The translations under genes and the position numbers were made by a program. DNA of 24,079 bases from positions 1 to 24,079 of the forward strand of contig CALAZZ010000040.1 of assembly GCA_937926515.1 (NCBI GenBank), written 5' to 3'. Below, piece after piece: positions 9,143 through 16,869 of the stretch. Every line of letters begins with the position of its first letter. Position 1 is the first letter of the stretch. This DNA comes from an uncultured Bacteroidales bacterium (GTDB lineage: Bacteria > Bacteroidota > Bacteroidia > Bacteroidales > F082). The notes below the pieces were generated by a model. It worked only from the letters and a program-made list of their open reading frames with translations, was not told where the DNA came from and ran no database searches.

Positions 9143-10150
9143 TCAGCGGATCAGGATCGTGTCCTCTTGCCTTGTAATGTCAAGGTCAAAAACCAGTTCC
9201 AGTGTTTGGAAGATGGACTCAGGGGTTTCATTATCAAATCTTGCTGTTAAAAGAAGATTGCTACAATTGTGCTCCAATACAAAATTAAAATGATAGGTCT
9301 TATTAAGAACTGTCAGCACTTCATGGAGCGGTGCGTTATTAAACTCAAGCACTCCTGTTTTCCAGGCAAGGTAATTCTGGTTTTCAATGATCTCTTTACG
9401 AAGCAATGATTCTTTCTTATTAAATACTGCTTTTTCGCCTTCATGAATCAGGATTTGCTCGAGGATTTCACCGTCAGGGGATAATGAGTTCACTTGCACC
9501 TTTCCTGATTTAAGGTAAAGGATTACATCATTTTGATCAGGCAATGCCAATAGATTAAAGCTGGTGCCGAGCACCCTGATTTGAAGATTGGACGTGGAAA
9601 TAACGAAAGGTTTAGTTGCGTTTGCCACAACATCAAAGAAAGCTTCTCCCTCAAACTCCACATTTCTATGAGTGTTATTAAAGCCTGAATTGTATGTGAT
9701 CTGGCTAGCTGCGTTCAGGGTAATGCTGGTGCCGTCGGGCAGCACAAGTGGCTCATCATAAACTGTTTCAGCTATAAGCGTATGAGTTTCCTGGTCTGTT
9801 TTGGATTCAGGTTTTAAAAAGTACCAGCCAACCAAGGCTATAATTAAAACTGCTGCAATGCGTAATAGTACAGGCAGTACTTGTTTTCTACTGTGTGCCG
9901 GACTGAAAACGGCAGGCTGTTTTTCGAAGCTGTTAATCCTTTCCTGCAACTTTTGCCAAGCGGCTTTATGATTGAATGAATGCTCGGGAGCAACAGCTGC
10001 TGTATATTTCCAAACTAATTGGTATTGGTAATACACATTGCGGTTCCTGTCGGATGAATCCATCCAATGCCCCAATTCCGACAACTCATCGGAGGAGCAA
10101 CTGTTTGCCAGGTTTTTGGCAATGATGGATGTCACTTTTCTGGATACCAT
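9143..10150 (-). CDS. FecR family anti-sigma factor (DUF4974 C-terminus)
   Basis: 335 residues from ATG 10150 (MVSRKVTSIIAK). The frame extends to a TTG at 10210, but the ATG gives the usual FecR-like N-terminus. Residues 1-85 form the cytoplasmic sigma-binding part, including HWMDSSDRNRNVYYQY. One membrane segment is at about 91-112 (VLPVLLRIAAVLIIALVGWY). The periplasmic FecR domain follows, with LPDGTSITLNAAS (about 137), EGEAFFDV (about 167) and VLGTSFNL (about 193). The DUF4974 C-terminal domain (about 268-335) has APLHEVLTVLNKTYHFNF and ends DTILIR. Such proteins hold an ECF sigma factor at the inner membrane and receive a signal from an STN domain. It follows the sigma gene by 134 bases and precedes the STN-barrel gene, its likely partner. 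Confidence 0.93.
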   Translation of the reverse strand: MVSRKVTSIIAKNLANSCSSDELSELGHWMDSSDRNRNVYYQYQLVWKYTAAVAPEHSFNHKAAWQKLQERINSFEKQPAVFSPAHSRKQVLPVLLRIAAVLIIALVGWYFLKPESKTDQETHTLIAETVYDEPLVLPDGTSITLNAASQITYNSGFNNTHRNVEFEGEAFFDVVANATKPFVISTSNLQIRVLGTSFNLLALPDQNDVILYLKSGKVQVNSLSPDGEILEQILIHEGEKAVFNKKESLLRKEIIENQNYLAWKTGVLEFNNAPLHEVLTVLNKTYHFNFVLEHNCSNLLLTARFDNETPESIFQTLELVFDLDITRQEDTILIR

Positions 10151-10284
10151 TCTGGTGGATATAAAATATGGAGTTATATACTGTCCCGTATTATTGACAA
10201 TTAAGTACAACCTTTACCCCTATTCACTCGGAAAAATATTTCTATTAATTGATAAATAATCGATCGAATGAGATGTGCTTGTGC

Positions 10285-10875
10285 CTACATACAGAGCCAT
10301 GGAGCCGCCAAAGTGAAACAGAACAAAAACACGGTTAAAAACTTATTAATGATATTTCGAAGGTTTTCCAGTGCTTTCGACATCTGTGATTCAACAGTTT
10401 TGACAGATAAATTCAATCTTTGAGCAATTTCTGTATATTTTAGGTTTTCAAACCGGCTTAGTTCGAAGATTTCACGGCGTTTTTCGGGGAGCATGGCAAC
10501 TGCTTTTTTCATAATCCGCTCCATATCCTTTTCTTCAAGCACATCTACCTGATAGTCCAGATCAGCACGCGAACGCATTTTAATAAATTGATGGTACCGG
10601 TCGTGAATCTTCAGGTGGTTGATATGGTTGAGTGCATGATTGCGAAGGGCCATGTAAAGATAGGATTTCATGGAGGTGTTAATCCTGATTTCGTCACGTT
10701 TTATCCATATCCTGAAAAACAGATCTTGTACGATTTCTTCGGCCATATCAGGATCACTTACATAGCGTAAACAATATTGGCACAACGGAACATAATAGGT
10801 CCTGAACAGTTCTTCAAAAACTTTTTCGTCACCGCTTTTTAGCCCCTCAACAAATCTTTCCTGTTGACTATTCAT
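10285..10875 (-). CDS. ECF RNA polymerase sigma factor (Bacteroidota FecI-like family)
   Basis: 196 residues from ATG 10875. Region 2 is at about 23-62 (FRTYYVPLCQYCLRYV, DMAEEIVQDLFFRIW), and region 4 at about 128-176 (LPEKRREIFELSRFENLKY, LSVKTVESQMSKALENLR), the helix-turn-helix that reads the -35 box. It directs RNA polymerase to a small set of promoters, usually including its own locus. The pairing with the adjacent FecR protein is typical. The C-terminus after NIINK is an 18-residue hydrophobic stretch (FLTVFLFCFTLAAPWLCM) that is not part of the DNA-binding fold and could touch the membrane. The gene is divergent from the EamA gene. Confidence 0.95.
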   Translation of the reverse strand: MNSQQERFVEGLKSGDEKVFEELFRTYYVPLCQYCLRYVSDPDMAEEIVQDLFFRIWIKRDEIRINTSMKSYLYMALRNHALNHINHLKIHDRYHQFIKMRSRADLDYQVDVLEEKDMERIMKKAVAMLPEKRREIFELSRFENLKYTEIAQRLNLSVKTVESQMSKALENLRNIINKFLTVFLFCFTLAAPWLCM

Positions 10876-10899
10876 GCCCCTTATTTACTAATATTCCTT

Positions 10900-10916
10900 G
10901 CCCGTTATCATCGGGC
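10900..10916 (-). promoter_or_regulatory. GC-rich hairpin / operator-like inverted repeat upstream of the sigma gene
   Basis: GCCCG-TTATCAT-CGGGC, a perfect 5-base inverted repeat with a 7-base loop, lies 25 bases before the sigma start in an otherwise AT-rich leader. It could be an operator or an RNA hairpin. No exact TAnnTTTG is visible near it (TACTTTCG nearby is one base off). Confidence 0.3.
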
Positions 10917-11137
10917 TGCAATCTCAAACGAAAGTATTACGCCTTGTAAATTAGCAAAATATATAACTAAACGATTGTTTTAAAATCATATTATGCAACT
11001 GACAAGGCTAAAACTAATTACGAACACAACACGCAAAAGTAAAACTATTTTTAGCAGTTTTTGCAGAAAATTGGATGCTGCTTATCCATTTATTGTGACC
11101 TGGCAGCATAAAATCAGCACTCATTTAATATAATGGA

Positions 11138-11145
11138 TACTTTTG
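11138..11145 (+). promoter_or_regulatory. Likely -7 element of the EamA gene
   Basis: TACTTTTG matches TAnnTTTG. It lies within the first codons of the longest possible frame (ATG 11133) and 23 bases before the better ATG at 11169, so it supports the downstream start. A clear -33 box was not seen. Confidence 0.4.
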
Positions 11146-11168
11146 TGCTTCAATTTTTTCGAACAATT

Positions 11169-12107
11169 ATGAATACAAGGGTCGTATCTTGGTTGCTGCT
11201 ATTTGGGCTGGTCCTGACATGGGGAAGTTCGTTCATTCTGATCAAAAAGGGACTGTTGTATTTTGATCCGGTTGCATTGGGTGCCCTGAGAGTTGCGATA
11301 ACGTTTGTGTTTTTACTTCCTGTAGCATTGAAACGAATTCGAAAGCTGGATATTAAGTCCTTGTTCTGGATAGGGATATCCGGCATAGTGGGAAATTTGT
11401 TTCCGGCTTTTTTATTTTCGAAGGCACAAACAGGCATTGATAGTTCAACTGCCGGATTGCTCAATTCACTAACGCCAATGTTTACAATAATTGCGGGTTT
11501 TGTTCTCTTTAAAATACGTGTGCGCTTACTACAGATCATGGGTGTGATAGTTGGCCTGGCAGGTGCAGTAGGCTTAATACATATAAGTGGAGGAAATAGT
11601 TTTGGGTTTAATATTCATTATGCCTCCTTTGTCATGCTGGCCACTGTTTTTTATGCGATCAATGTTAACCTGATCAAAGCTCGGTTGTTTCACTTGGATG
11701 CCTTAACCATTGCATCCGTTGCGTTTTTTGTTGCAGGATTTCCGGCCCTGATTATCTTATTTGGCTTCAGTGGTTTCACGCGGAGCATCCTGTTGAATCC
11801 ACAGTGGTATATGGGCTTCATTTACATCTCTATCCTGGCTATTATAGGAACAGGCATCGCCATGATCGCGTTTAATGAATTAATCAAAATCACAAGTCCG
11901 GTGTTTGCGAGTTCAGTCACCTATATGATTCCCATTGTGGCTTTGTTATGGGGAGCGGCTGATAAGGAACTTTTTAGCTTACAACATATCATCTGGATTG
12001 CTCTCATCTTAGGTGGTGTAGTCCTGGTGAATATTGACAAGTATAGATTTCCTGTTAGAGTCCTTCCTAAATTGCGGAACCGGAAAACCAATAAGAATCC
12101 GCCATAG
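11169..12107 (+). CDS. EamA/DMT family transporter
   Basis: 312 residues from ATG 11169 (MNTRVVSWLLLFGLVLTWGSSFILIKKGL). An ATG at 11133 would add 12 residues, but a probable -7 promoter element overlaps that stretch. About ten hydrophobic helices fall in two EamA repeats (about 5-140 and 150-285). WGSSFILIKKGL and PVALGALRVAITF in helices 1-2 and PVFASSVTYMIPIVALLWG in the second repeat are typical of drug/metabolite exporters of the inner membrane. The tail is basic (RVLPKLRNRKTNKN). Substrate cannot be told from sequence. It is divergent from the sigma gene and stands alone before the ribosomal operon. Confidence 0.93.
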   Translation: MNTRVVSWLLLFGLVLTWGSSFILIKKGLLYFDPVALGALRVAITFVFLLPVALKRIRKLDIKSLFWIGISGIVGNLFPAFLFSKAQTGIDSSTAGLLNSLTPMFTIIAGFVLFKIRVRLLQIMGVIVGLAGAVGLIHISGGNSFGFNIHYASFVMLATVFYAINVNLIKARLFHLDALTIASVAFFVAGFPALIILFGFSGFTRSILLNPQWYMGFIYISILAIIGTGIAMIAFNELIKITSPVFASSVTYMIPIVALLWGAADKELFSLQHIIWIALILGGVVLVNIDKYRFPVRVLPKLRNRKTNKNPP

Positions 12108-12211
12108 TGATTAGCGTTTAAAAGATGCATGGGATTACATCCGTTTTAATCGTAAGTTTATCGAAGATTTAACCATCAATGGGCGAAATTTTAAAAAAAC
12201 AATGGCAAATG

Positions 12212-12241
12212 TTTGACATTTAATTTTATTTTGTATTTTTG
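12212..12241 (+). promoter_or_regulatory. Bacteroidota-type promoter of rplU-rpmA
   Basis: TTTG (12212-12215), an 18-base spacer, then TATTTTTG (12234-12241) match the -33 TTTG / -7 TAnnTTTG consensus of the main Bacteroidota sigma factor. Transcription should begin near 12248, leaving a leader of about 38 bases before the L21 start. It is the clearest promoter in the window. Confidence 0.78.
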
Positions 12242-12285
12242 CCGTCCAATTTTGGGACCTAATAATTAGAAACTTCCAATAAAGA

Positions 12286-12597
12286 ATGTACGCAATAGTT
12301 GATATAGCAGGACAGCAGTTCAAGGTGACCGAGGGTCAGCAGATATTTGTACACCGCCTCGAAGCTGAAGAAGGAAGCAAAGTGTCTTTTGACAAAGTGC
12401 TTATGATTGATAATGATGGGAAAGTCGCATTAGGCGCTCCTATGGTTGAAGGTGCAAATGTAGCTGCCAAAGTGGTGGAGCATCTTAAAGCTGATAAGAT
12501 AATGGTGTTCAAAAAGAAACGTAGAAAAGGATATCAGAAGCAAAACGGACATCGCCAGCTGTTAAGCAAGATCCTGATTGAAAGTATTAAAGCATAA
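12286..12597 (+). CDS. rplU: 50S ribosomal protein L21
   Basis: 103 residues, the usual length. The N-terminus MYAIVDIAGQQFKVTEGQ, the core GAPMVEGANVAAKVVEH, and the basic loop FKKKRRKGYQKQNGHRQ with closing KILIES are diagnostic of L21, which binds 23S rRNA in the large subunit. It is first in a two-gene operon with rpmA, 12 bases upstream of it, the usual bacterial pairing. Transcription probably starts at the promoter at 12212-12241. Confidence 0.98.
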   Translation: MYAIVDIAGQQFKVTEGQQIFVHRLEAEEGSKVSFDKVLMIDNDGKVALGAPMVEGANVAAKVVEHLKADKIMVFKKKRRKGYQKQNGHRQLLSKILIESIKA

Positions 12598-12609
12598 AAA
12601 AGTAATAAA

Positions 12610-12885
12610 ATGGCACACAAGAAAGGTGTAGGTAGTTCACAAAACGGTCGTGAATCTGAAAGCAAACGTCTGGGAGTAAAAATTTATGGCGGACAATTTG
12701 CCAAAGCAGGTAATATTATTATTCGCCAGCGTGGTACAGCTCACCATCCTGGTGAAAACGTTGGTATTGGTAAAGACCATACCATTTTCGCCATGACTGA
12801 TGGTATCGTTGAGTTTCAGAAGAAACGCAATAATAAATCTTATGTTTCAGTAGTGCCGCTGTCAACCGAGCAGTCTGTGAACTAA
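12610..12885 (+). CDS. rpmA: 50S ribosomal protein L27
   Basis: 91 residues. The start MAHKKGVGSSQNGRESESKR is the conserved L27 N-terminus that reaches toward the peptidyl-transferase centre. GVKIYGGQ, GNIIIRQRGTAHHPGENVG and DHTIFAMTDG complete the family signature. It begins directly with MAHKKG, without the cleavable leader peptide seen in Firmicutes L27. It is co-transcribed with rplU and followed by a strong terminator. Confidence 0.98.
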   Translation: MAHKKGVGSSQNGRESESKRLGVKIYGGQFAKAGNIIIRQRGTAHHPGENVGIGKDHTIFAMTDGIVEFQKKRNNKSYVSVVPLSTEQSVN

Positions 12886-12910
12886 TTATTTTACCCAACT
12901 TAAAGATATT

Positions 12911-12945
12911 AACCCGTTTGCAGCCTGCGTGCAAGCGGGTTTTTT
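12911..12945 (+). terminator. Rho-independent terminator of rplU-rpmA
   Basis: A 12-base stem AACCCGTTTGCA / TGCAAGCGGGTT with one G-T pair, a 7-base loop (GCCTGCG), and a T tract (12940-12945). It begins 26 bases after the rpmA stop codon. Confidence 0.88.
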
Positions 12946-12977
12946 AATTCTTTATTTAGGGAGAACAAACAAAAGCC

Positions 12978-12985
12978 TAATTTTG
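12978..12985 (+). promoter_or_regulatory. Possible -7 element of the serS operon
   Basis: TAATTTTG fits TAnnTTTG and follows the rpmA terminator, leaving about 90 bases of leader before serS. The -33 region (TTTA near 12955) matches only partly. Short GCCTAAT / ATCAGGC arms flank it. Confidence 0.35.
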
Positions 12986-13081
12986 ACACCTAATCAGGCA
13001 TGAAACCGGGCAAAATAAACAGTGGTTGTAGGAAACAATTCGGAATGATTTTGTTATGATGAACTTTTAACAATTATATTT

Positions 13082-14353
13082 ATGTTATCCATTCCCTTTA
13101 TCAGAGAGAACAAATCAGAAGTAATCAAGCGGCTTGCCATCAAGAATTTTAATCATACAGGGCTGATCGAAGAAGTGCTTCAACTGGACGACAGGCGACG
13201 AAGTATACAAAGGGAAAGTGATGAAACACTTGCCGAGGCCAACCAGTTAGCAAAACAGATCGGAGTGCTATACAAATCAGGCAAGGCACAGGAAGCCTCT
13301 GCTCTGAAAGAATCCTCTGTGGCGCTCAAAGAAAAAGCCAGGAAATTGAATGAAGAATTGGAACAAGTTAAAAATCAGTTGGCTGACAAGATGGTGGAAA
13401 TCCCAAACCTGCCACATTCATCAGTTCCCGCAGGACGGACTTCAGATGAGAACATCTGTGTTTATGAAGAGGGTAATAAGCCTAACTTGCATGAAGGAGC
13501 TTTACCACACTGGGATTTGATCACAAAATACAAACTCATTGACTTTGAGTTGGGGAACAAGGTTACCGGAGCCGGCTTTCCGATCTATACCGGAAAGGGT
13601 GCCAGATTACAAAGGGCACTGATCAATTTTTTCCTGGATGAGGCCATAGCAGCCGGATATCACGAAGTGCAACCCCCTTTGCTTGTGAATGAAGCCTCTG
13701 CTTATGGTACAGGCCAGTTGCCTGATAAAGAGGGGCAGATGTATACCATAGGCTTGGATAATCTATACCTGATACCAACCGCAGAAGTACCGGTCACCAA
13801 CATTTTCCGGGATGTGATTTTGGCAGAAAGCGAGCTTCCGGTGCGTACAACAGCTTATTCAAATTGTTTCAGGCGTGAAGCCGGATCCTGGGGTAAACAT
13901 GTCCGTGGATTAAACAGGTTGCACCAGTTTGACAAGGTTGAAATAGTTGAAATAGCTCACCCTGCTCAATCATATGAAGTACTGGAAAGCATGAAAACTC
14001 ATGTGATGAAGTTATTGCAAAAGCTGAAGTTGCCGTTCAGAATATTAAAATTATGTGGAGGAGATATTAGTTTCACTTCTGCACTGACTTTTGATTTTGA
14101 GGTTTATTCAGCAGCACAGCAGATGTGGCTTGAAGTGAGTTCGGTTTCCAACTTTGAGGCTTACCAGGCTAATCGTATGAAACTACGCTTTAGAGATAAA
14201 GAAGGAAACATACAAACAGCTCATACACTAAATGGCAGCGCGCTGGCGTTACCACGTGTAGTAGCTGCTTTGCTTGAAAATAATCAGGATGCTTATGGAA
14301 TCAATTTACCGGAAGTTTTACATCCGTACACCGGCTTTGCGCGTATTGAATAG
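13082..14353 (+). CDS. serS: Seryl-tRNA synthetase
   Basis: 423 residues, the normal length. It charges tRNA-Ser with serine using ATP in the cytoplasm. The N-terminal long coiled-coil arm (about 25-110) that holds the tRNA is charged and helical. The class II core shows the serine-binding TAEVP motif, motif 2 (CFRREAGSWGKHVRGL, about 262), LCGGDISFTSALTFDFEVY, WLEVSSVSNFEAYQANR, and motif 3 (LNGSALALPRVVAALLENNQ, about 383). MLSIPFIRENKSEVIKRLAIKNF is the usual Bacteroidota start. The last 59-65 bases overlap the start of the next gene, so serS probably leads an operon with the lipoprotein and TPR genes. Confidence 0.97.
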   Translation: MLSIPFIRENKSEVIKRLAIKNFNHTGLIEEVLQLDDRRRSIQRESDETLAEANQLAKQIGVLYKSGKAQEASALKESSVALKEKARKLNEELEQVKNQLADKMVEIPNLPHSSVPAGRTSDENICVYEEGNKPNLHEGALPHWDLITKYKLIDFELGNKVTGAGFPIYTGKGARLQRALINFFLDEAIAAGYHEVQPPLLVNEASAYGTGQLPDKEGQMYTIGLDNLYLIPTAEVPVTNIFRDVILAESELPVRTTAYSNCFRREAGSWGKHVRGLNRLHQFDKVEIVEIAHPAQSYEVLESMKTHVMKLLQKLKLPFRILKLCGGDISFTSALTFDFEVYSAAQQMWLEVSSVSNFEAYQANRMKLRFRDKEGNIQTAHTLNGSALALPRVVAALLENNQDAYGINLPEVLHPYTGFARIE

Positions 14354-14837
14354 TCTCCTTGTTTTATTGTGGCTGGCAGTTGTGGCTTGTCATACAAATT
14401 TTGACTATAAGAATCAACAAAAAGAGATAAGCTCATTGCTGGAAAAAACCAGAAAGCAAAATGAAAGATTGCACTATATCAAAGAGCATGAGACGGAATT
14501 ACGACAACGATTTGACCTGATCTTTAATTATGACGGATTTCCTGAAGATGAGAATGTAAACGAAATTTTAGGTTCAGCAGCTGCCTTTCTTCAGGAACTG
14601 CCACTCTTAATGTCGGAAATACAGGATGAGATTCAGAACCGTGAAAAACAGCTACAAATGCTTATGAAAGAAATAAATCAGCAGCTCCATACTACAGATG
14701 AGGTCACCGTTTTTCTGAACAAGGAAAATAAAATGCTCGACCAATTGGTTCTGAAAGTTGATTATGTTAGCGACAGATTTACGGCATGGCAACTCAATGC
14801 CGAAACCATTGAGTCCGCCATGAGAAACTACAATTGA
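14295..14837 (+). CDS. Small coiled-coil lipoprotein of unknown function
   Basis: 180 residues from ATG 14295 (ATG 14289 also possible; a TTG at 14274 is unlikely). A basic n-region (YRKFYIRTPALR), a hydrophobic core and lipobox AVVAC (Cys about residue 32) predict a lipid-anchored envelope protein. The rest is strongly helical and charged, likely coiled coil: KEISSLLEKTRKQNERLHYI, and EIQDEIQNREKQLQMLMKEI. No known domain is recognised. The start lies 59 bases inside serS in another frame, so the basic n-region is encoded over the serS C-terminus. The stop TGA shares its A with the ATG of the TPR gene, implying translational coupling and a shared job. Confidence 0.75.
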   Translation: MESIYRKFYIRTPALRVLNSLLVLLWLAVVACHTNFDYKNQQKEISSLLEKTRKQNERLHYIKEHETELRQRFDLIFNYDGFPEDENVNEILGSAAAFLQELPLLMSEIQDEIQNREKQLQMLMKEINQQLHTTDEVTVFLNKENKMLDQLVLKVDYVSDRFTAWQLNAETIESAMRNYN

Positions 14838-16705
14838 TGATGAAAACTTCAACCTACATTTCTATACTTTTTATTTCCATGCTTTTTTGTTCATGGAAAC
14901 TGGAGGCACAGGTTGTACGAACGCAGCCAACGCAGAACCCGCAGCAACAGCAACGGCTTAGTGACGAAAGGCTCGCGAATGAGTTTTACCGCAACCAGGA
15001 CTGGGAAAAAGCCAGTGAAATGTACCGCAGACTGTTTGAAGAATCGCAATCACAGAATCATTTCAATTATCTTCTCAACACATTGTTTGAGTTGAGCGAT
15101 CTGGATGAGGCTGAGAAATTGATCAAACAATACAGCAAACAAAGCAGCTATCGTGATCAGGTTGATATAGACCTGGCCTATCTGCAGTTGCTAAAAGGCC
15201 AGGAATCAAGAGCCAGGCGCAGCTTTGAAAAGATCATACGGGATCTGCCGCCGGACAGGGGCCGTATTTCAAGAATCGCAAATAGCTTCCTGAGCCGCGG
15301 CTTGCACGAATATGCATTGCGCATTTATGAGGCGGCATCACAAGACAAACAGGTAAATTATCCATTTTACCTGGAATCTGCCACTGCCTATCAGCATGCA
15401 GGTGATTTCAATATGATGATCGAGCGTTTACTTGATCATGCCAATTTTAATCAAGGCCACCTGAATTTGGTGAAAAACAGATTGCAAAACCTGCTTGTGC
15501 TGGATGTGGATGGCAGTGTTTCGGATATGATGCGGACAAAACTATTGACACGTGCACAATCAAATCCTTCCAATGAGTTTTATAGCGAAATGCTGATTTG
15601 GTTTGCCTTGCAGCAAAAGGATTTTGAAGTTGCCATGATACAGTCCATGGCCATTGATCGTCGTTTTGGAGACAAAGACCAACAAGTTCTGGAGTTGGCC
15701 GAGATCAGCATGGCCAATCAGCAATATAGTGTAGCGCTGGATGGGTATAGTCATATTGCTTCTAAAGGATCACAGGGTGCTTTCTACATCGAGGGACTGA
15801 AAGGAATGTTCAAGACACGTTTCCTGATTGCTGAAGAAAATCCGGCTACAGACGAAAGTATGTATCAAGGCCTGGCTGAAGAAATAAACATGAATCTTGA
15901 TCAGCTGGGCTTTAATCGTGAAACCTATGAGTTGGCAATCATTTTGGCCAATATTTATGCTTTTCACCTAAATGAGACCTCACAAGCTAGTGATCTCATT
16001 GAGCGCTCTATGAAATTGCCATTGCGTGATGTTGAAAATGCAGAGCTGAAAATGCAATTGGCTGATATTTTGCTTCTACAGGGTGAGGTATGGGAGGCAA
16101 CACTCTTGTACAGCCAGGTTGAGAAAGCTCATCGGAATGATCCGCTTGGCCATGAGGCCCGATTCAGAAATGCTCGACTACGCTATTATATTGGAGAGTT
16201 TGGCTGGGCCCAGACCCATCTGGATGTGCTCAAATCTGCCACTTCCAAGTTGATCGCCAACGATGCCCTTGCCTTGTCAATATTTATTCGGGATCACTTG
16301 ATGGAGGATACATCAGGGGTGAGTCTTCAGCAATTTGCAAAAGCTGACCTTTTATTATACCAGCGAAAGGAGGATCAGGCATTGAAACTGTTGGATTCAC
16401 TGGCAGGTTCATTTGCAGCAATAGGTACGCTGGACCATATTTTGATGCGTAAAGCCGAAATTTATGCCCGCAAGGGAGAAGTGCAAATAGCTGATAGTTT
16501 GTATCATGAGGTATTCAGTCGCTTCCCTAAAAGCTATATTGCGGACCTCGCCATATATAAAAGCGCAATAATCAACGAGAAACAGTTGAAAAACCCTGAG
16601 CGTGCACGTGAACTTTTTGGGATTCTTTTTGATCAGTATCCGGCTAGTATTTTTGCAGCTGAAGCCCGGCGCAAATATCGCGAAATCAGAGGTGATGCAG
16701 TTTAA
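14837..16705 (+). CDS. Secreted/periplasmic tetratricopeptide-repeat protein
   Basis: 622 residues from ATG 14837, which overlaps the previous stop as TGATG; ATG 14840 is the next choice, and a TTG at 14834 is less likely. The signal peptide ends near WKLEAQ. A Gln-rich stretch (QNPQQQQR) is followed by helical TPR-like repeats throughout: LANEFYRNQDWEKASEMYRR, AEISMANQQYSVALDGYSHI, LADILLLQGEVWEATLLYSQ, KAEIYARKGEVQIADSLYHE. It probably acts as a periplasmic scaffold. The coupled lipoprotein suggests an envelope complex, but its target is unknown. It is not recognisably PorW/SprE, the T9SS TPR lipoprotein, since it lacks a lipobox. Confidence 0.85.
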   Translation: MMKTSTYISILFISMLFCSWKLEAQVVRTQPTQNPQQQQRLSDERLANEFYRNQDWEKASEMYRRLFEESQSQNHFNYLLNTLFELSDLDEAEKLIKQYSKQSSYRDQVDIDLAYLQLLKGQESRARRSFEKIIRDLPPDRGRISRIANSFLSRGLHEYALRIYEAASQDKQVNYPFYLESATAYQHAGDFNMMIERLLDHANFNQGHLNLVKNRLQNLLVLDVDGSVSDMMRTKLLTRAQSNPSNEFYSEMLIWFALQQKDFEVAMIQSMAIDRRFGDKDQQVLELAEISMANQQYSVALDGYSHIASKGSQGAFYIEGLKGMFKTRFLIAEENPATDESMYQGLAEEINMNLDQLGFNRETYELAIILANIYAFHLNETSQASDLIERSMKLPLRDVENAELKMQLADILLLQGEVWEATLLYSQVEKAHRNDPLGHEARFRNARLRYYIGEFGWAQTHLDVLKSATSKLIANDALALSIFIRDHLMEDTSGVSLQQFAKADLLLYQRKEDQALKLLDSLAGSFAAIGTLDHILMRKAEIYARKGEVQIADSLYHEVFSRFPKSYIADLAIYKSAIINEKQLKNPERARELFGILFDQYPASIFAAEARRKYREIRGDAV

Positions 16706-16743
16706 CCAACCAGGTTTATATCCTTAAGCTTGAGCAGTCCGTA

Positions 16744-16806
16744 TACCGGTACTGAAATGGCTTTAATAACCTAATAATTGTGTTAAAAATTCATAACGGA
16801 CCGGTC
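16744..16806. promoter_or_regulatory. Two ACCGGT palindromes upstream of the DUF1573 gene
   Basis: TACCGGTA (16744-16751) and GACCGGTC (16799-16806) are perfect 8-base palindromes with centres 55 bases apart. They lie in the gap before a probable -7 element (16838-16845). They might be paired operator sites; chance is not excluded. Confidence 0.25.
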
Positions 16807-16837
16807 TGAAAGCTTAACTGCAATCAGATAAAATTTA

Positions 16838-16845
16838 TACTTTTG
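16838..16845 (+). promoter_or_regulatory. Likely -7 element of the DUF1573 gene
   Basis: TACTTTTG fits TAnnTTTG and lies 24 bases before ATG 16870, predicting a leader of about 18 bases. The -33 region is weak (ACTG at 16817-16820, 17-base spacer). Confidence 0.45.
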
Positions 16846-16869
16846 ACATTAAATAGCTAAACCCAGATC

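Noticed and set aside
10151..10210. FecR start at TTG 10210
   Set aside because: A TTG with a 20-residue unlike-family lead; ATG 10150 gives a normal FecR N-terminus.
12946..13081. T-box or other riboswitch before serS
   Set aside because: No T-box sequence or specifier-type stem is visible; only short imperfect arms around a promoter-like element.
14837..16705. PorW/SprE, the T9SS TPR component
   Set aside because: It has a plain signal peptide and no lipobox, is shorter than the SprE I recall, and shows no specific similarity I can defend.
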